DNA of 64,000 nucleotides from the NCBI RefSeq assembly GCF_003071365.1, contig NZ_CP028960.1, positions 248,001 through 312,000 of the forward strand. The letters are read 5' to 3'. The notes below the pieces were generated by a model. It was not told the DNA's origin. It saw only the letters and a program-made list of their open reading frames with translations, and ran no database searches. A program made the position numbers and the translations under genes. Source of the DNA: Methyloceanibacter sp. wino2 (GTDB taxonomy: Bacteria > Pseudomonadota > Alphaproteobacteria > Rhizobiales > Methyloligellaceae). The first letter of the stretch is position 1. Every line of letters starts with the position of its first letter. Shown here one piece after another: positions 8,803-18,262 of the stretch.

Positions 8803-9702
8803 ATGGCCCCGCCACGTATTCTGCACATGATCACGCCGCTCAAATATATGAGCCCGTTCGACATCAACATGGGAATCGACGCCGGCTACGATCACGCCAT
8901 TCCCTATACGAACGCCACGATCGAGGACATTTACGGCCTCGTGCAGGACGCCATCTTTTCCCGCAGCCCCGAGGGCATCAAACGCCAGGCCGTCTTCATC
9001 GGCGGCAAGCGCGCCATCGAGTCGCTCGACATGATGGACAAGGCCAAGAAGGCCATGGTGCCCCCGTTCGAGGTATCGGTGTTCGCCGATCCAGCCGGAT
9101 CGTTCACCACCGCCGCGGCCATGGTGGCCTGCGCCAAGACGGCCCTGAAGAAGACCTTCAAGACCGACTTCAAGGACAAGCGGGTCATCGTCTATGGCGG
9201 CACGGGCGTGGTTGCCTTTGCTTCCGCTGTCATTGCTTCCATGGACGGCGCCAAGGCCTTTCTCGTCGGCTATGACGGTCCGGAGCGCGTGCGCCGCCTG
9301 ACCATGGAAGCCAATGACCGCTTCAACGTGGATCTCGGCTACGCCGACGGCACGACCGAGGAACAGAAGGAAGAACTCGCGCAGAGCGCCGACGTCATCT
9401 TCTCCGCTGGTCCCGCCGGCCGTCAGATTTTGGGCCTCGAGCAGTTCAAGCCCGCCAAGAACCTCAAAGTCGTCGCCGATGTGAACGCCGTTCCGCCGCT
9501 CGGTATCGAGGGTGTCGGCATTCAGGACAACGGCGTTCCTGTCGAGGGTGCGGACGGCGCTGTCGGCATCGGCGCGCTGGCGATCGGCGACATCAAGTAC
9601 AAGACCGAGATCGGCATGTTCAAAGAGATGATCGAGGCCGAAAAGCCCGTCTATCTCGACTTCCGCGCCGCTTATCGATTGGCTCAGGAGCTCACCTCCT
9701 AA
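8803..9702 (+). CDS. mtdB: NAD(P)-dependent methylene-H4MPT dehydrogenase
   Basis: MtdB oxidises methylene-H4MPT to methenyl-H4MPT. The 299-residue product starts MAPPRILHMITPLKYMSPFD, which lines up with the start of known MtdB. GGGGAG at 8788-8793 is nine bases ahead of ATG 8803 and decides this start over ATG 8794 and GTG 8758. A DPAGSFTTAAAMVA segment and a Rossmann glycine motif (VIVYGGTGVVAFASAV) are present. The TAA ends one base before the next gene. Confidence 0.96.
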   Translation: MAPPRILHMITPLKYMSPFDINMGIDAGYDHAIPYTNATIEDIYGLVQDAIFSRSPEGIKRQAVFIGGKRAIESLDMMDKAKKAMVPPFEVSVFADPAGSFTTAAAMVACAKTALKKTFKTDFKDKRVIVYGGTGVVAFASAVIASMDGAKAFLVGYDGPERVRRLTMEANDRFNVDLGYADGTTEEQKEELAQSADVIFSAGPAGRQILGLEQFKPAKNLKVVADVNAVPPLGIEGVGIQDNGVPVEGADGAVGIGALAIGDIKYKTEIGMFKEMIEAEKPVYLDFRAAYRLAQELTS

Positions 9703-9703
9703 A

Positions 9704-10900
9704 TTGCCGGAGCCCGCGCGCGGTTCGCTCCTCATCGTCGCGGTCTCAGGCCGCGCGCTGGCCCGCGCCGCAGCCGATGCGGGCTACGTGGCCCTGGTCG
9801 CGGACTTCTTCGCCGACGTCGACACGCAGACGCTCGCCCATCGGGCGCTAAAAGTTCCAGGCGACATGGCGCGGGGTTTTCAGTGGGAGTCTCTGGAGCC
9901 TGTCCTGGAAGCCCTTTGCGCGGAAGCGCCCTCCCCGCCGCCCGGCCTGATCTATGGCTCGGGTTTCGAGGATCGCCCGGCGCTTCTGGATGCCGTCGCG
10001 GCGCGGTGGACGCTCCTCGGCAACGAGGCCGCCACTGTTTCGGAAATCAACGATCCGGGACGTTTCTTCGCGGCGCTGACACGGATGGCCATTCCCCATC
10101 CCGACACCCGCCTTGAGCCGCCGCCCGATCCCGAGGGCTGGGTTGCCAAGCGGCCGGGCGGCGCCGGGGGCAGCCACATCGCACCGGCCCGCGACCGGCC
10201 AGCCGCAAGTAATGCGTATTTTCAAAGACTTGTCCCCGGGCGGTCAATCTCGGCCTTATTCGCCGGCGACGGAACGCAGGCGGCCGTTCTTGGCTTCAGC
10301 GAACAATGGGGCGCGCCGGCCCCCGGCAGGCCGTGGCGCTATGGCGGCGCCGCGCAGCCGGCGCGGCTAGGCGCCGAGGCCGCCGAACGCATGGGCGAGA
10401 TCGTGGCGCGGGTGACCACAGAGTTCCGGTTGAAGGGTCTGAACAGCGCCGATTTCTTGCTCGATGGAGATACGCCGCTCTTGCTCGAGATCAATCCACG
10501 GCCCGGCGCGACGCTCGACATCTTCGCGAACCCAGCGCTCCCGCTGATGGACATTTATGTGAACGCCGCACTGCACAATCGCCTTCCGGCCCAGAGGCCG
10601 GCCTTCGAAAGTGCGGCCGCATCGATGATTGTCTTCGCGCCCGAGCCCCTCACGATACCTGCGGCAATGACCTGGCCGGACGGGGCCGCCGATTTGCCTA
10701 AACCCGCGGAACAGATCGACAAAGAGCGCCCGATATGCACTTTACTGGCGCGGGCGGAATCGGGGGATGAGGCTCGCAACCTCGTTCAAATGCGTGCCAG
10801 AGAGCTTCTGGCGGCATTGAACGTGGCCGAGAATCCATCGTACACGGATCGATTCTCCGCCCATAATGGACTTGTCGACGAGCGACGGGTCCGCGACTGA
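9704..10900 (+). CDS. ATP-grasp protein of the H4MPT gene cluster (OrfY type)
   Basis: The 398-residue protein looks like an ATP-grasp carboligase of the COG2232 type. Motifs visible are GWVAKRPGGAGGSHI (ATP lid), FLLDGDTPLLLEINPRPGATLD (metal-binding region with the Glu-Asn-Pro-Arg core) and an N-terminal FADVDT region. TTG at 9704 is the likely start, with AGGAG at 9687-9691. By family and position between mtdB and mch it corresponds to the gene known as orfY in Methylobacterium (recalled, not checked). The reaction is unknown. Ligation of an amino acid to a C1 cofactor is inferred. Confidence 0.75.
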   Translation: MPEPARGSLLIVAVSGRALARAAADAGYVALVADFFADVDTQTLAHRALKVPGDMARGFQWESLEPVLEALCAEAPSPPPGLIYGSGFEDRPALLDAVAARWTLLGNEAATVSEINDPGRFFAALTRMAIPHPDTRLEPPPDPEGWVAKRPGGAGGSHIAPARDRPAASNAYFQRLVPGRSISALFAGDGTQAAVLGFSEQWGAPAPGRPWRYGGAAQPARLGAEAAERMGEIVARVTTEFRLKGLNSADFLLDGDTPLLLEINPRPGATLDIFANPALPLMDIYVNAALHNRLPAQRPAFESAAASMIVFAPEPLTIPAAMTWPDGAADLPKPAEQIDKERPICTLLARAESGDEARNLVQMRARELLAALNVAENPSYTDRFSAHNGLVDERRVRD

Positions 10901-10942
10901 TAGGCGCAATAAAAAGACGGCCCCGCGAAAACGAAGGATCAC

Positions 10943-11908
10943 ATGACAAAACCAAGTTTGAATACTCAGGTCGCCCCGCTGGTGCGCGATCTGATCGACA
11001 ATGCCGATGCCTTGCGGGTTGGCGTATCCAAGGGCTCTTTGGGGGAAACGCTGATCGACTGCGGCGTGGACTCGGTAGGCGGCCTCGAAGCGGGGCGTCG
11101 CCTCACCGAGATTTGCCTTGCCGGACTCGGCGTCGTGTCTTTCGAGACAGCCAGCACCAGCGACAAATGGCCCTTCCTGATCTCCGTCCACACGAGCCAG
11201 CCGGTTCTGGCCTGCCTCGGCTCGCAATACGCCGGCTGGAGCATCTCGGGCAAGGATGCCGACGGCAAAGATTTCTACATGCTGGGCTCGGGTCCGGCCC
11301 GTGCGATGGGATCGTCTGAGCCGCTCTTCAAGGAGCTCGACTATCGCGACAAGGCGGAGACCGCGACGCTCGTGCTCGAAGCGGACAACGCGCCGCCAGC
11401 CGCGCTTGTCGAGGACGTGGCCAAGGCCTGCGGCTTGCCGCCGGAGAAGCTCACCTTCCTGTTCGCGCCGACATCGAGCCTTGCCGGCTCGGTCCAAGTC
11501 GCCGGCCGCAGCTTGGAAGTCGCACTTCACAAAGCCCATGAATTGCATTTCCCGCTCGAGCACATTGTCGACGGCATGGCGACCGTACCGATCCCGCCGC
11601 CGGTCCCCGGCTTCGTGGAAGCCATGGGCCGCACCAACGACGCCATCATTTATGGCGGCCGGGCGCAGCTCTATGTGGAAGGCGACGAGGCGGCAGCCAA
11701 AAAACTCGCGGAGGAACTTCCGAGCAAGAACTCGAAGGACTACGGCAAGCCGTTCGCCGAGATCTTCGCGGCCGTCAAAGGCGACTTCTATCAGATCGAC
11801 CCCATGCTCTTCAGTCCGGCCAAGGTGACGGTGACGTGCCTGTCGACCGGCAAGAGCTTTGAAGGCGGCGCCATCGACGAGGCCGTCCTCAATCGGTCGT
11901 TCTCGTAA
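10943..11908 (+). CDS. mch: Methenyl-H4MPT cyclohydrolase
   Basis: Mch hydrolyses methenyl-H4MPT to N5-formyl-H4MPT, the substrate of FhcD. The length of 321 residues is normal for the family. Conserved segments include GVVSFETASTSDKWPF, YAGWSISGKD, MLGSGPARAM and the C-terminal ATVPIPPPVPGFVEAMGRTN. ATG 10943 is preceded by a GAAAACGAAGGA ribosome site. It lies between two ATP-grasp genes, all in the same direction. Confidence 0.97.
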   Translation: MTKPSLNTQVAPLVRDLIDNADALRVGVSKGSLGETLIDCGVDSVGGLEAGRRLTEICLAGLGVVSFETASTSDKWPFLISVHTSQPVLACLGSQYAGWSISGKDADGKDFYMLGSGPARAMGSSEPLFKELDYRDKAETATLVLEADNAPPAALVEDVAKACGLPPEKLTFLFAPTSSLAGSVQVAGRSLEVALHKAHELHFPLEHIVDGMATVPIPPPVPGFVEAMGRTNDAIIYGGRAQLYVEGDEAAAKKLAEELPSKNSKDYGKPFAEIFAAVKGDFYQIDPMLFSPAKVTVTCLSTGKSFEGGAIDEAVLNRSFS

Positions 11909-11925
11909 GCGACTATCGAGGGGCG

Positions 11926-12861
11926 ATGACCCACGACATGCCCATAACACCGTCCATCGTCCTATTCGGCGATGGACGGGACTGGCACGGCAAGAGCCTG
12001 CGGCGCGCTTTCGAGCGGCGGGGCATCCGGCCCGTGATCGCCCCCCTCGCCCAGTGCGGCTTTTCCACCGAGACGGCCACGGGCCTCTCCATCCCAGGCC
12101 TTGGAGATCATTGCCCGCGCGGCGCCTTCGTCCGGTTCATTCCGGGCGGGAGCTTCGAACAGGTGACGCTCTATCTCGGCCTGCTGCATGCCTTGAGAGA
12201 GCTCGGCGTCACGGTGTGGAACGATGCTCGCGCCATCGAACGCTGCGTCGACAAATCCACGACAACGTTCTTCCTGCAGAAGGCCGGCCTGCCGACCCCG
12301 CGCACTTTCGCAGGCGTCGATCGCGCGACCGCGCAAGAAGTCGTGTCGCGCCTGGCATTGGAGGGCCACAAGGCCGTCGAGAAGCCCCTTTTCGGAGCGC
12401 AGGGTAAAGGCATCCGTTTGCTCGAAACGGCGGATGACCTGTCGCCGCCCGAGGATGTCGATGGCGTCTACTATCTGCAGGAGTTCGTTCCGCCTGCCCA
12501 GGAACACCACCAGGATTGGCGCTTGTTCGTCTGCGGCGGCCGCGTTGTCGCCTCGATGATCCGGCACGGCGAGGACTGGATCACCAACATCAAGCTCGGC
12601 GCGCGTGCGGAAGCCGCAATCGCCAGCCAGGAGCTTGCGGATCTCGCCGTGCGGGCCGCCGCCTGCGTTGGCGCCGACTATGCCGGCGTTGATATCATCC
12701 AAGGACGCGATGGACGCTTTCTCGTCCTAGAGGTCAACTCCATGCCGGCTTGGAACGGATTACAGAGAGTCACAAGTCTCAGATTGTCCGACACCGTGGT
12801 CGATGCGTTTCTCGCCGCGGCCTTGCCCGAAAGCACACGTGATGCGCGGGGTGAAGCGTGA
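11926..12861 (+). CDS. RimK-like ATP-grasp ligase of the H4MPT cluster (Orf5 type)
   Basis: The 311-residue protein resembles RimK/MptN ligases, which form amide bonds between glutamate and a carboxylate. The ATP-grasp core shows VEKPLFGAQGKGIRLL, DWRLFVCGGRVVASMIR, GADYAGVDIIQG and VLEVNSMPAWNGLQ. ATG 11926 follows mch by 17 bases, and the end overlaps the CitG-like gene by four bases. Bacterial methylofuran is reported to carry a long polyglutamate chain, so a glutamate-adding role is an attractive inference. No substrate can be read from the sequence. Confidence 0.8.
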   Translation: MTHDMPITPSIVLFGDGRDWHGKSLRRAFERRGIRPVIAPLAQCGFSTETATGLSIPGLGDHCPRGAFVRFIPGGSFEQVTLYLGLLHALRELGVTVWNDARAIERCVDKSTTTFFLQKAGLPTPRTFAGVDRATAQEVVSRLALEGHKAVEKPLFGAQGKGIRLLETADDLSPPEDVDGVYYLQEFVPPAQEHHQDWRLFVCGGRVVASMIRHGEDWITNIKLGARAEAAIASQELADLAVRAAACVGADYAGVDIIQGRDGRFLVLEVNSMPAWNGLQRVTSLRLSDTVVDAFLAAALPESTRDARGEA

Positions 12862-13706
12862 GCGCAGCGCTGACCAGCGAAGCCGTCGCGACTGCCTTCC
12901 ATGACGCCTGCCTGGCGGAACTCGATGCCCTGAAGCCGGGAAACGTCCATCGCCATGCGGACGGCCATCGCATGGAAGTCGCCGACTTCGAGAAAAGCGC
13001 GGCGGCTGCCGCACCGGTCATCGGCGCTGCGGGTCTCAGCGTTGGAGAGCGAATCGAAGCGGCGGTCGAGGCCACGCGCGGTGTCGTCAGCCACAACACC
13101 AATCTCGGCATCATTCTGCTCGCCGCCCCCCTCGCCCAGGCAGCACTCCTCTCAGGGGGCTCGGGCCTGCGGCAGGCCCTCACCCTGGTCCTCACATCCT
13201 TGACGGTGGCGGATGCCAGAGCTGCCTACCGCGCGATACGGATGGCCGAGCCCGGCGGGCTTGGCACGGCTCCGGAGCACGACGTCACTTCGGATCCGGA
13301 CATAACGTTGCTCGACGCCATGCGTGCCGCCCAATCTCAGGACCGAATCGCCTGGAACTATGCGAATGACTTCGTCGACATTTTCGATCTCGGCCTCAAA
13401 TGGCGCGCGGGCGGGACGGAGCGGTGGGGCGATGTCCCTTGGGTCACGACCTACGTGTATCTCGGGTTCCTCGCGCACATCCCCGACACGCTGATTGAGC
13501 GCAAATTCGGGACGCATACGGCCGGTGAGGTCCTCGACGAGGCCCGGCCCATCGAAGCAGGGCTGTCCCAGACCAACACGCCCCAAGAAATGGCCGCTCC
13601 CTTGGCCGCATTCGATGCCTCGCTCAAGGAGCGCGGCCTGAATCCTGGGACGTCGGCGGACCTTACGGTTGCAACCGAGTTCGCAGGCGCCCTAATCGGC
13701 GGATAA
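12858..13706 (+). CDS. CitG-like triphosphoribosyl-dephospho-CoA synthase family protein (Orf7 type)
   Basis: The 282-residue all-helical protein matches the CitG/MdcB family, which transfers a ribosyl-triphosphate unit to dephospho-CoA. Family signatures are ELDALKPGNVHRHADGH and TNLGIILLAAPLAQA. No citrate lyase or malonate decarboxylase genes are near, so its use here must differ. GTG 12858 overlaps the RimK-like gene (GTGA). Linked homologues exist in other H4MPT clusters. A ribosyl- or phosphoribosyl-transfer step in cofactor assembly is inferred. Confidence 0.82.
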   Translation: MSAALTSEAVATAFHDACLAELDALKPGNVHRHADGHRMEVADFEKSAAAAAPVIGAAGLSVGERIEAAVEATRGVVSHNTNLGIILLAAPLAQAALLSGGSGLRQALTLVLTSLTVADARAAYRAIRMAEPGGLGTAPEHDVTSDPDITLLDAMRAAQSQDRIAWNYANDFVDIFDLGLKWRAGGTERWGDVPWVTTYVYLGFLAHIPDTLIERKFGTHTAGEVLDEARPIEAGLSQTNTPQEMAAPLAAFDASLKERGLNPGTSADLTVATEFAGALIGG

Positions 13707-13795
13707 CTTCCTGCAAAGAATTCGGCCCAAATCGGTCTGAACGGCGAACAATCGGCTTGCATCCTTCAGGTCCGGCCTTATGTTCACCCTCGCGG

Positions 13796-13886
13796 AGCCC
13801 CAGGTGGGGCTGCGAACGCTGGAGCGCATCCTGTGCTCTTCCGTTGGTTCTGCCGGGTCTCCGGCGGCGCCTTTGTTTTTTGTTTT
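13796..13886 (+). promoter_or_regulatory. Structured fae leader with hairpins and U-rich tract
   Basis: Two hairpins lie in the 212-base gap before fae: AGCCCC-AGGT-GGGGCT (13796-13811) and GCCGG-GTCT-CCGGC (13852-13865). A T-rich run, TTTGTTTTTTGTTTT (13872-13886), follows the second after six bases. This resembles a weak intrinsic terminator or attenuator in the leader. It could also be part of the promoter, since no start site is known. Confidence 0.35.
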
Positions 13887-13918
13887 GATCACGTCTCACG
13901 TACTAGGGAGGGGGCCTC

Positions 13919-14428
13919 ATGGCCAAAATCACTGGTGTATGCATCGGCGAGTCGCTCGTCGGCGATGGCAACGAAGTTGCCCATATCGATCTCATTCTCG
14001 GCCCGCGTGGCAGCGCCGCCGAGTCGGCCTTCTGCAACGCGCTGACGAACAACAAGGACGGCTTCACCACGCTGCTCGCCGTTGTTGCTCCGAACCTGCT
14101 CTGCAAGCCGGCTACGATTCTCTACAACAAGGTCACCATCAAGGACGCCCGTCAGGCTGTTCAGATGTTTGGCCCTGCTCAGTACGCGGTTGCCAAGGCC
14201 GTTGCTGACTCCGTCGCCGAGGGTGTTATCCCGGCTGACGAGGCTGACGATCTTTATGTCTGCGTTGGCGTCTTCATCCACTGGGAAGCCGCGGACGACA
14301 AGAAGATCCAGGACTTCAACTATCAGGCGACCAAGGAAGCTATCGCCCGCGCCGTCGCCGGCGAGCCGAAGGCTTCGGAAGTCACCGCCAAGAAGGACTC
14401 TGCCGCTCACCCGTTCGCCGCTGGTTGA
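13919..14428 (+). CDS. fae: Formaldehyde-activating enzyme
   Basis: Fae condenses formaldehyde with H4MPT to methylene-H4MPT and is the entry point of the pathway. The 169-residue sequence is typical: [19 protein letters not shown] with the proposed general-acid His22, then [18 protein letters not shown] and [17 protein letters not shown] very strong ribosome site (AGGGAGGGGG, 13905-13914) sits four bases ahead of ATG, in line with a very abundant protein. A perfect terminator follows at 14547. Confidence 0.98.
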   Translation: MAKITGVCIGESLVGDGNEVAHIDLILGPRGSAAESAFCNALTNNKDGFTTLLAVVAPNLLCKPATILYNKVTIKDARQAVQMFGPAQYAVAKAVADSVAEGVIPADEADDLYVCVGVFIHWEAADDKKIQDFNYQATKEAIARAVAGEPKASEVTAKKDSAAHPFAAG

Positions 14429-14541
14429 ACAGGAGAAGCTGCGGATCGGGCGACCTCCGGTGGCGAAGATGAGCCGGGCCCGATACGTCGGTGGCTCAAG
14501 AAACTTGGTTTCTAATTCGCGGGGTTGACCGCTTGTCAGAC

Positions 14542-15318
14542 TTAAGATCGCCGCCCTCCCCAGAGGGCGGCGATTTCTTTTTGTCCGATGGCGCCCGAAT
14601 GCAGCGCCGTCGCCACGAGGACCCCGCGCGCGCCGGCATCCATGACCGTCGCTACGTCGTCCTTCGTCGCGATTCCGCCGGCCACGTAGACATGCCGGTC
14701 GCCGGCGCTGGCGATGGCCTTACGCAACAGATCGAGGTCGGGACCCGTTTCGGTTCCCACGCGGCCAAGGCTCATGAGAATGACGCGTTCGGGCCAGAGG
14801 TCCGGTTGGCTCATCAACTCTTTCGGGCCCCGCAGGCCCTGTTCGTCGAAATCCAGCGACAGGACCAGATTGCGGCCGAAATTCGTGCACATAGCCTTCC
14901 AGTCCTCAAGGCTGCCGATGGTCTCGCTGCCGACGACAAGCGTCGCCCCGAGGGGCAGCCAAAAGGCGCAATCGTCCAGGTTCGAGAACCCCGCATCGAT
15001 CCAGAGGTCGGTTTCAGGAACCGCATCGGCGAGTGCCCGGACGAGTTCGAAGTTGTTGCCGCGCCCCAGGATCGAGTCGAGGTCGGCAATGTACAGAACG
15101 GGCGAGAAGGTGATACCGAGAAGCGCTCTGGCGATGGCCGGCGCGTCGTGCGGCGGCCCGAACGGGGTCGCAATCGGGCGGTAGTCCGCGCGCTTTCCCG
15201 CATGCGCCTGTTTGCCCGCCCGCGCGTGCACCACACCTCCGTCCTTCAGATCGAGCACCGGTACGACGGCGAACGAGACGGTGGGCTGATTTCCGGGAAT
15301 TTCGGATGTCGGCGCCAT
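14542..15318 (-). CDS. HisA-like TIM-barrel protein of the H4MPT cluster
   Basis: The 258-residue protein is related to HisA (proFAR isomerase) in the COG1411 group. It shows VVPVLDLKDGGVVHA at the N-terminus, YIADLDSILGRG, and the phosphate-binding end VYVAGGIATKDDV…GARGVLVATALHSG. The genuine hisA works with hisF, and no his genes are near, so it is not a histidine gene. Homologues recur in C1 clusters with MfnB- and MfnF-like genes. Its reaction is unproven. Its last nine codons also encode the fae terminator stem. Confidence 0.82.
   Translation of the reverse strand: MAPTSEIPGNQPTVSFAVVPVLDLKDGGVVHARAGKQAHAGKRADYRPIATPFGPPHDAPAIARALLGITFSPVLYIADLDSILGRGNNFELVRALADAVPETDLWIDAGFSNLDDCAFWLPLGATLVVGSETIGSLEDWKAMCTNFGRNLVLSLDFDEQGLRGPKELMSQPDLWPERVILMSLGRVGTETGPDLDLLRKAIASAGDRHVYVAGGIATKDDVATVMDAGARGVLVATALHSGAIGQKEIAALWGGRRS
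14547..14583 (+). terminator. Rho-independent terminator of fae
   Basis: A perfect 12-bp stem ATCGCCGCCCTC/GAGGGCGGCGAT with a four-base loop is followed by TTCTTTTT on the plus strand. It ends fae transcription about 120 bases after the stop codon. The whole hairpin lies inside the 3' coding end of the convergent HisA-like gene. Confidence 0.92.
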
Positions 15319-15431
15319 GGTGAATGTGCCTTTCGAATCTCGTAGCTATCATGCCGCGTATCGGCGTCCGGGGAAATGACGTCTTAAGTACTGAGTTATT
15401 GGGCAATCACGTTTGAGGAAATGGGGTCTCA

Positions 15432-16448
15432 ATGGCCATGTGTTTTGGGTGGGATTTGGGCGGCGTCAACGTGAAGCTGGCCTGCGTCGAGGACGGCCGG
15501 GTGGCGTCCGTCGCGCAGATTCCCTGCCCTGCCCTTGCCGAACCGCGTAAGTTCGATCTCGCCGTCGAGGAAGCCCTTGCCCTAATCGGCGTCAGCGATG
15601 CCAGCCACGCGGTCACCATGACCGGCGAGCTCTCCGACGTCTTCGCCAGCCGTTACGAGGGCGTTGCCTATCTCGTCGGCTTGATGCGCAAGTCGGTTGG
15701 CGACGGGGTCCGCTTCTACAGTCTCGACGGGTTTGTGGACGCGCGTGGCGCCATTACCGGTTGGCAGGACGTCGCCTCGGCAAACTGGCACGCCAGCGCC
15801 GCGCTCGCCGCGACCGTCGAGGACAGCGGGCTCCTGGTCGATGTCGGCACGACGACGACGGATCTCATTCCATTCAAGGACGGCCGCCCTTGCGCCGTAG
15901 GCCGCACCGACGGCGACCGTCTGACGGAAGGCGAACTCATCTATCGCGGTGTCGTCCGCACGCCGGTGATGGCAATCGCCGCCCAGGCCCCGTTCAAGGG
16001 CCGGATGCAAGGTCTCGCGGCCGAACGCTTCGCCACCATGGCCGATGTCTACCGCCTCACTGGGGAGTTGCCGGAGGACGCGGATCCCTTCCCGTCCGCC
16101 GACAACCGGGGCAAGGACTTGGAAGAGAGCGCCGCACGCCTGGCCCGGATGCTGGGGCGCGACGCCGAGGATGCCGACATCGTGGCCTGGAGGGCCCTCG
16201 CCCATTTCCTCGGCCGGCGCCTCCTGGACCAGATCGAGGCCGACGCCCGTGCGGTCATCGAAAGGGAGGAACTCGGCCCCGAAGTACCCGTCGTCGGGGC
16301 CGGATGCGGGCGGTTTTTGGCGGTCTCCCTCGCGGGCCGGCTGGGGCGCCCCTATCGGGATTTCGCCGACCTGATTCCTCACGCCGACGAGGCCCGGGAG
16401 ATGGTCTCCCGTTGCGCACCGGCCGTCGCCGTGGCACAGCTTGCTTGA
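15432..16448 (+). CDS. MfnF-like H4MPT-linked C1 pathway protein
   Basis: The 338-residue protein has an ASKHA (actin/sugar-kinase) fold. It shows the phosphate-1 motif GWDLGGVNVKLACVE near the start and the second motif LLVDVGTTTTDLIPF. Family members (COG1548) include archaeal MfnF, which joins the aminomethylfuran unit to the tyramine-glutamate part of methanofuran. ATG 15432 lies in a 113-base divergent gap with the HisA-like gene. With MfnB- and MfnE-like genes nearby, a role in methylofuran assembly is likely. The exact acceptor is inferred, since bacterial methylofuran is reported to contain tyrosine instead of tyramine. Confidence 0.82.
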   Translation: MAMCFGWDLGGVNVKLACVEDGRVASVAQIPCPALAEPRKFDLAVEEALALIGVSDASHAVTMTGELSDVFASRYEGVAYLVGLMRKSVGDGVRFYSLDGFVDARGAITGWQDVASANWHASAALAATVEDSGLLVDVGTTTTDLIPFKDGRPCAVGRTDGDRLTEGELIYRGVVRTPVMAIAAQAPFKGRMQGLAAERFATMADVYRLTGELPEDADPFPSADNRGKDLEESAARLARMLGRDAEDADIVAWRALAHFLGRRLLDQIEADARAVIEREELGPEVPVVGAGCGRFLAVSLAGRLGRPYRDFADLIPHADEAREMVSRCAPAVAVAQLA

Positions 16449-16546
16449 GGGCGCGACATTTCCCACATTGAGATAGCGCAAGGCTTTGATTCTCAAAGTC
16501 TCCGATACCATTTCGCGCTGTTAGTGAATTGAACCGCAAAGGATTT

Positions 16547-17719
<1,173 letters not shown>

Positions 17720-17740
17720 CGCTCAGAGAGGGCGGCGACA

Positions 17741-18262
17741 ATGACAGCGTTCGCCGCCCTGCTCCGCGCCGTCAATGTCGGCGGCACCGGCAAGCTGCCG
17801 ATGCGCGACCTCGTGACGATGTGCGAACGCGCAGGCTTCTCCTCCCCACGCACCTATATCGCCTCAGGCAACGTCGTCTTTTCGAGCGACGCCAAAGAGG
17901 ACGACGTGAAGGACAAGCTCGAAGAGGCGCTTGAGACCTATGCGGGCAAGCCCGTCGCCGTTCTGGTGCGAACCGTGGACGAGCTATCCGCGATCCTGAC
18001 GGACAACCCCTTCCCCGGCGCATCTCCGAACAAGGTCATGGTGCTCTTCCTCGATGACGCACCCAGTGCGCGGGACATAGACGCTGTGTCCGCCCTGAAG
18101 AACGAGACGCTCCACCTTGGGAAGCGCGAGATCTACATCCACTATCCGGACGGCATGGGGCGATCGAAACTCAAGGTCCCCGCGGCCGCTCACGGCACGG
18201 TGCGCAACATGAACACCGTGGCAAAAATCACCGCAATGGCCGCCGAGGTCGAGGGGACCTAG
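17741..18262 (+). CDS. DUF1697 family protein
   Basis: The 173-residue protein carries the DUF1697 N-terminus (FAALLRAVNVGGTGKLPMRDL) and YIASGNVVFSS, ending in the typical TVRNMNTVAKI segment. The function of the family is unknown. It follows the desaturase by 21 bases and probably shares its transcript. Its TAG stop overlaps the TAG stop of the convergent DUF447 gene within CTAG. Confidence 0.88.
   Translation: MTAFAALLRAVNVGGTGKLPMRDLVTMCERAGFSSPRTYIASGNVVFSSDAKEDDVKDKLEEALETYAGKPVAVLVRTVDELSAILTDNPFPGASPNKVMVLFLDDAPSARDIDAVSALKNETLHLGKREIYIHYPDGMGRSKLKVPAAAHGTVRNMNTVAKITAMAAEVEGT

Noticed and set aside
14542-15318. HisA-like gene as the histidine-pathway isomerase
   Set aside because: There are no his genes nearby, and the sequence belongs to the HisA-related group linked with C1 clusters.
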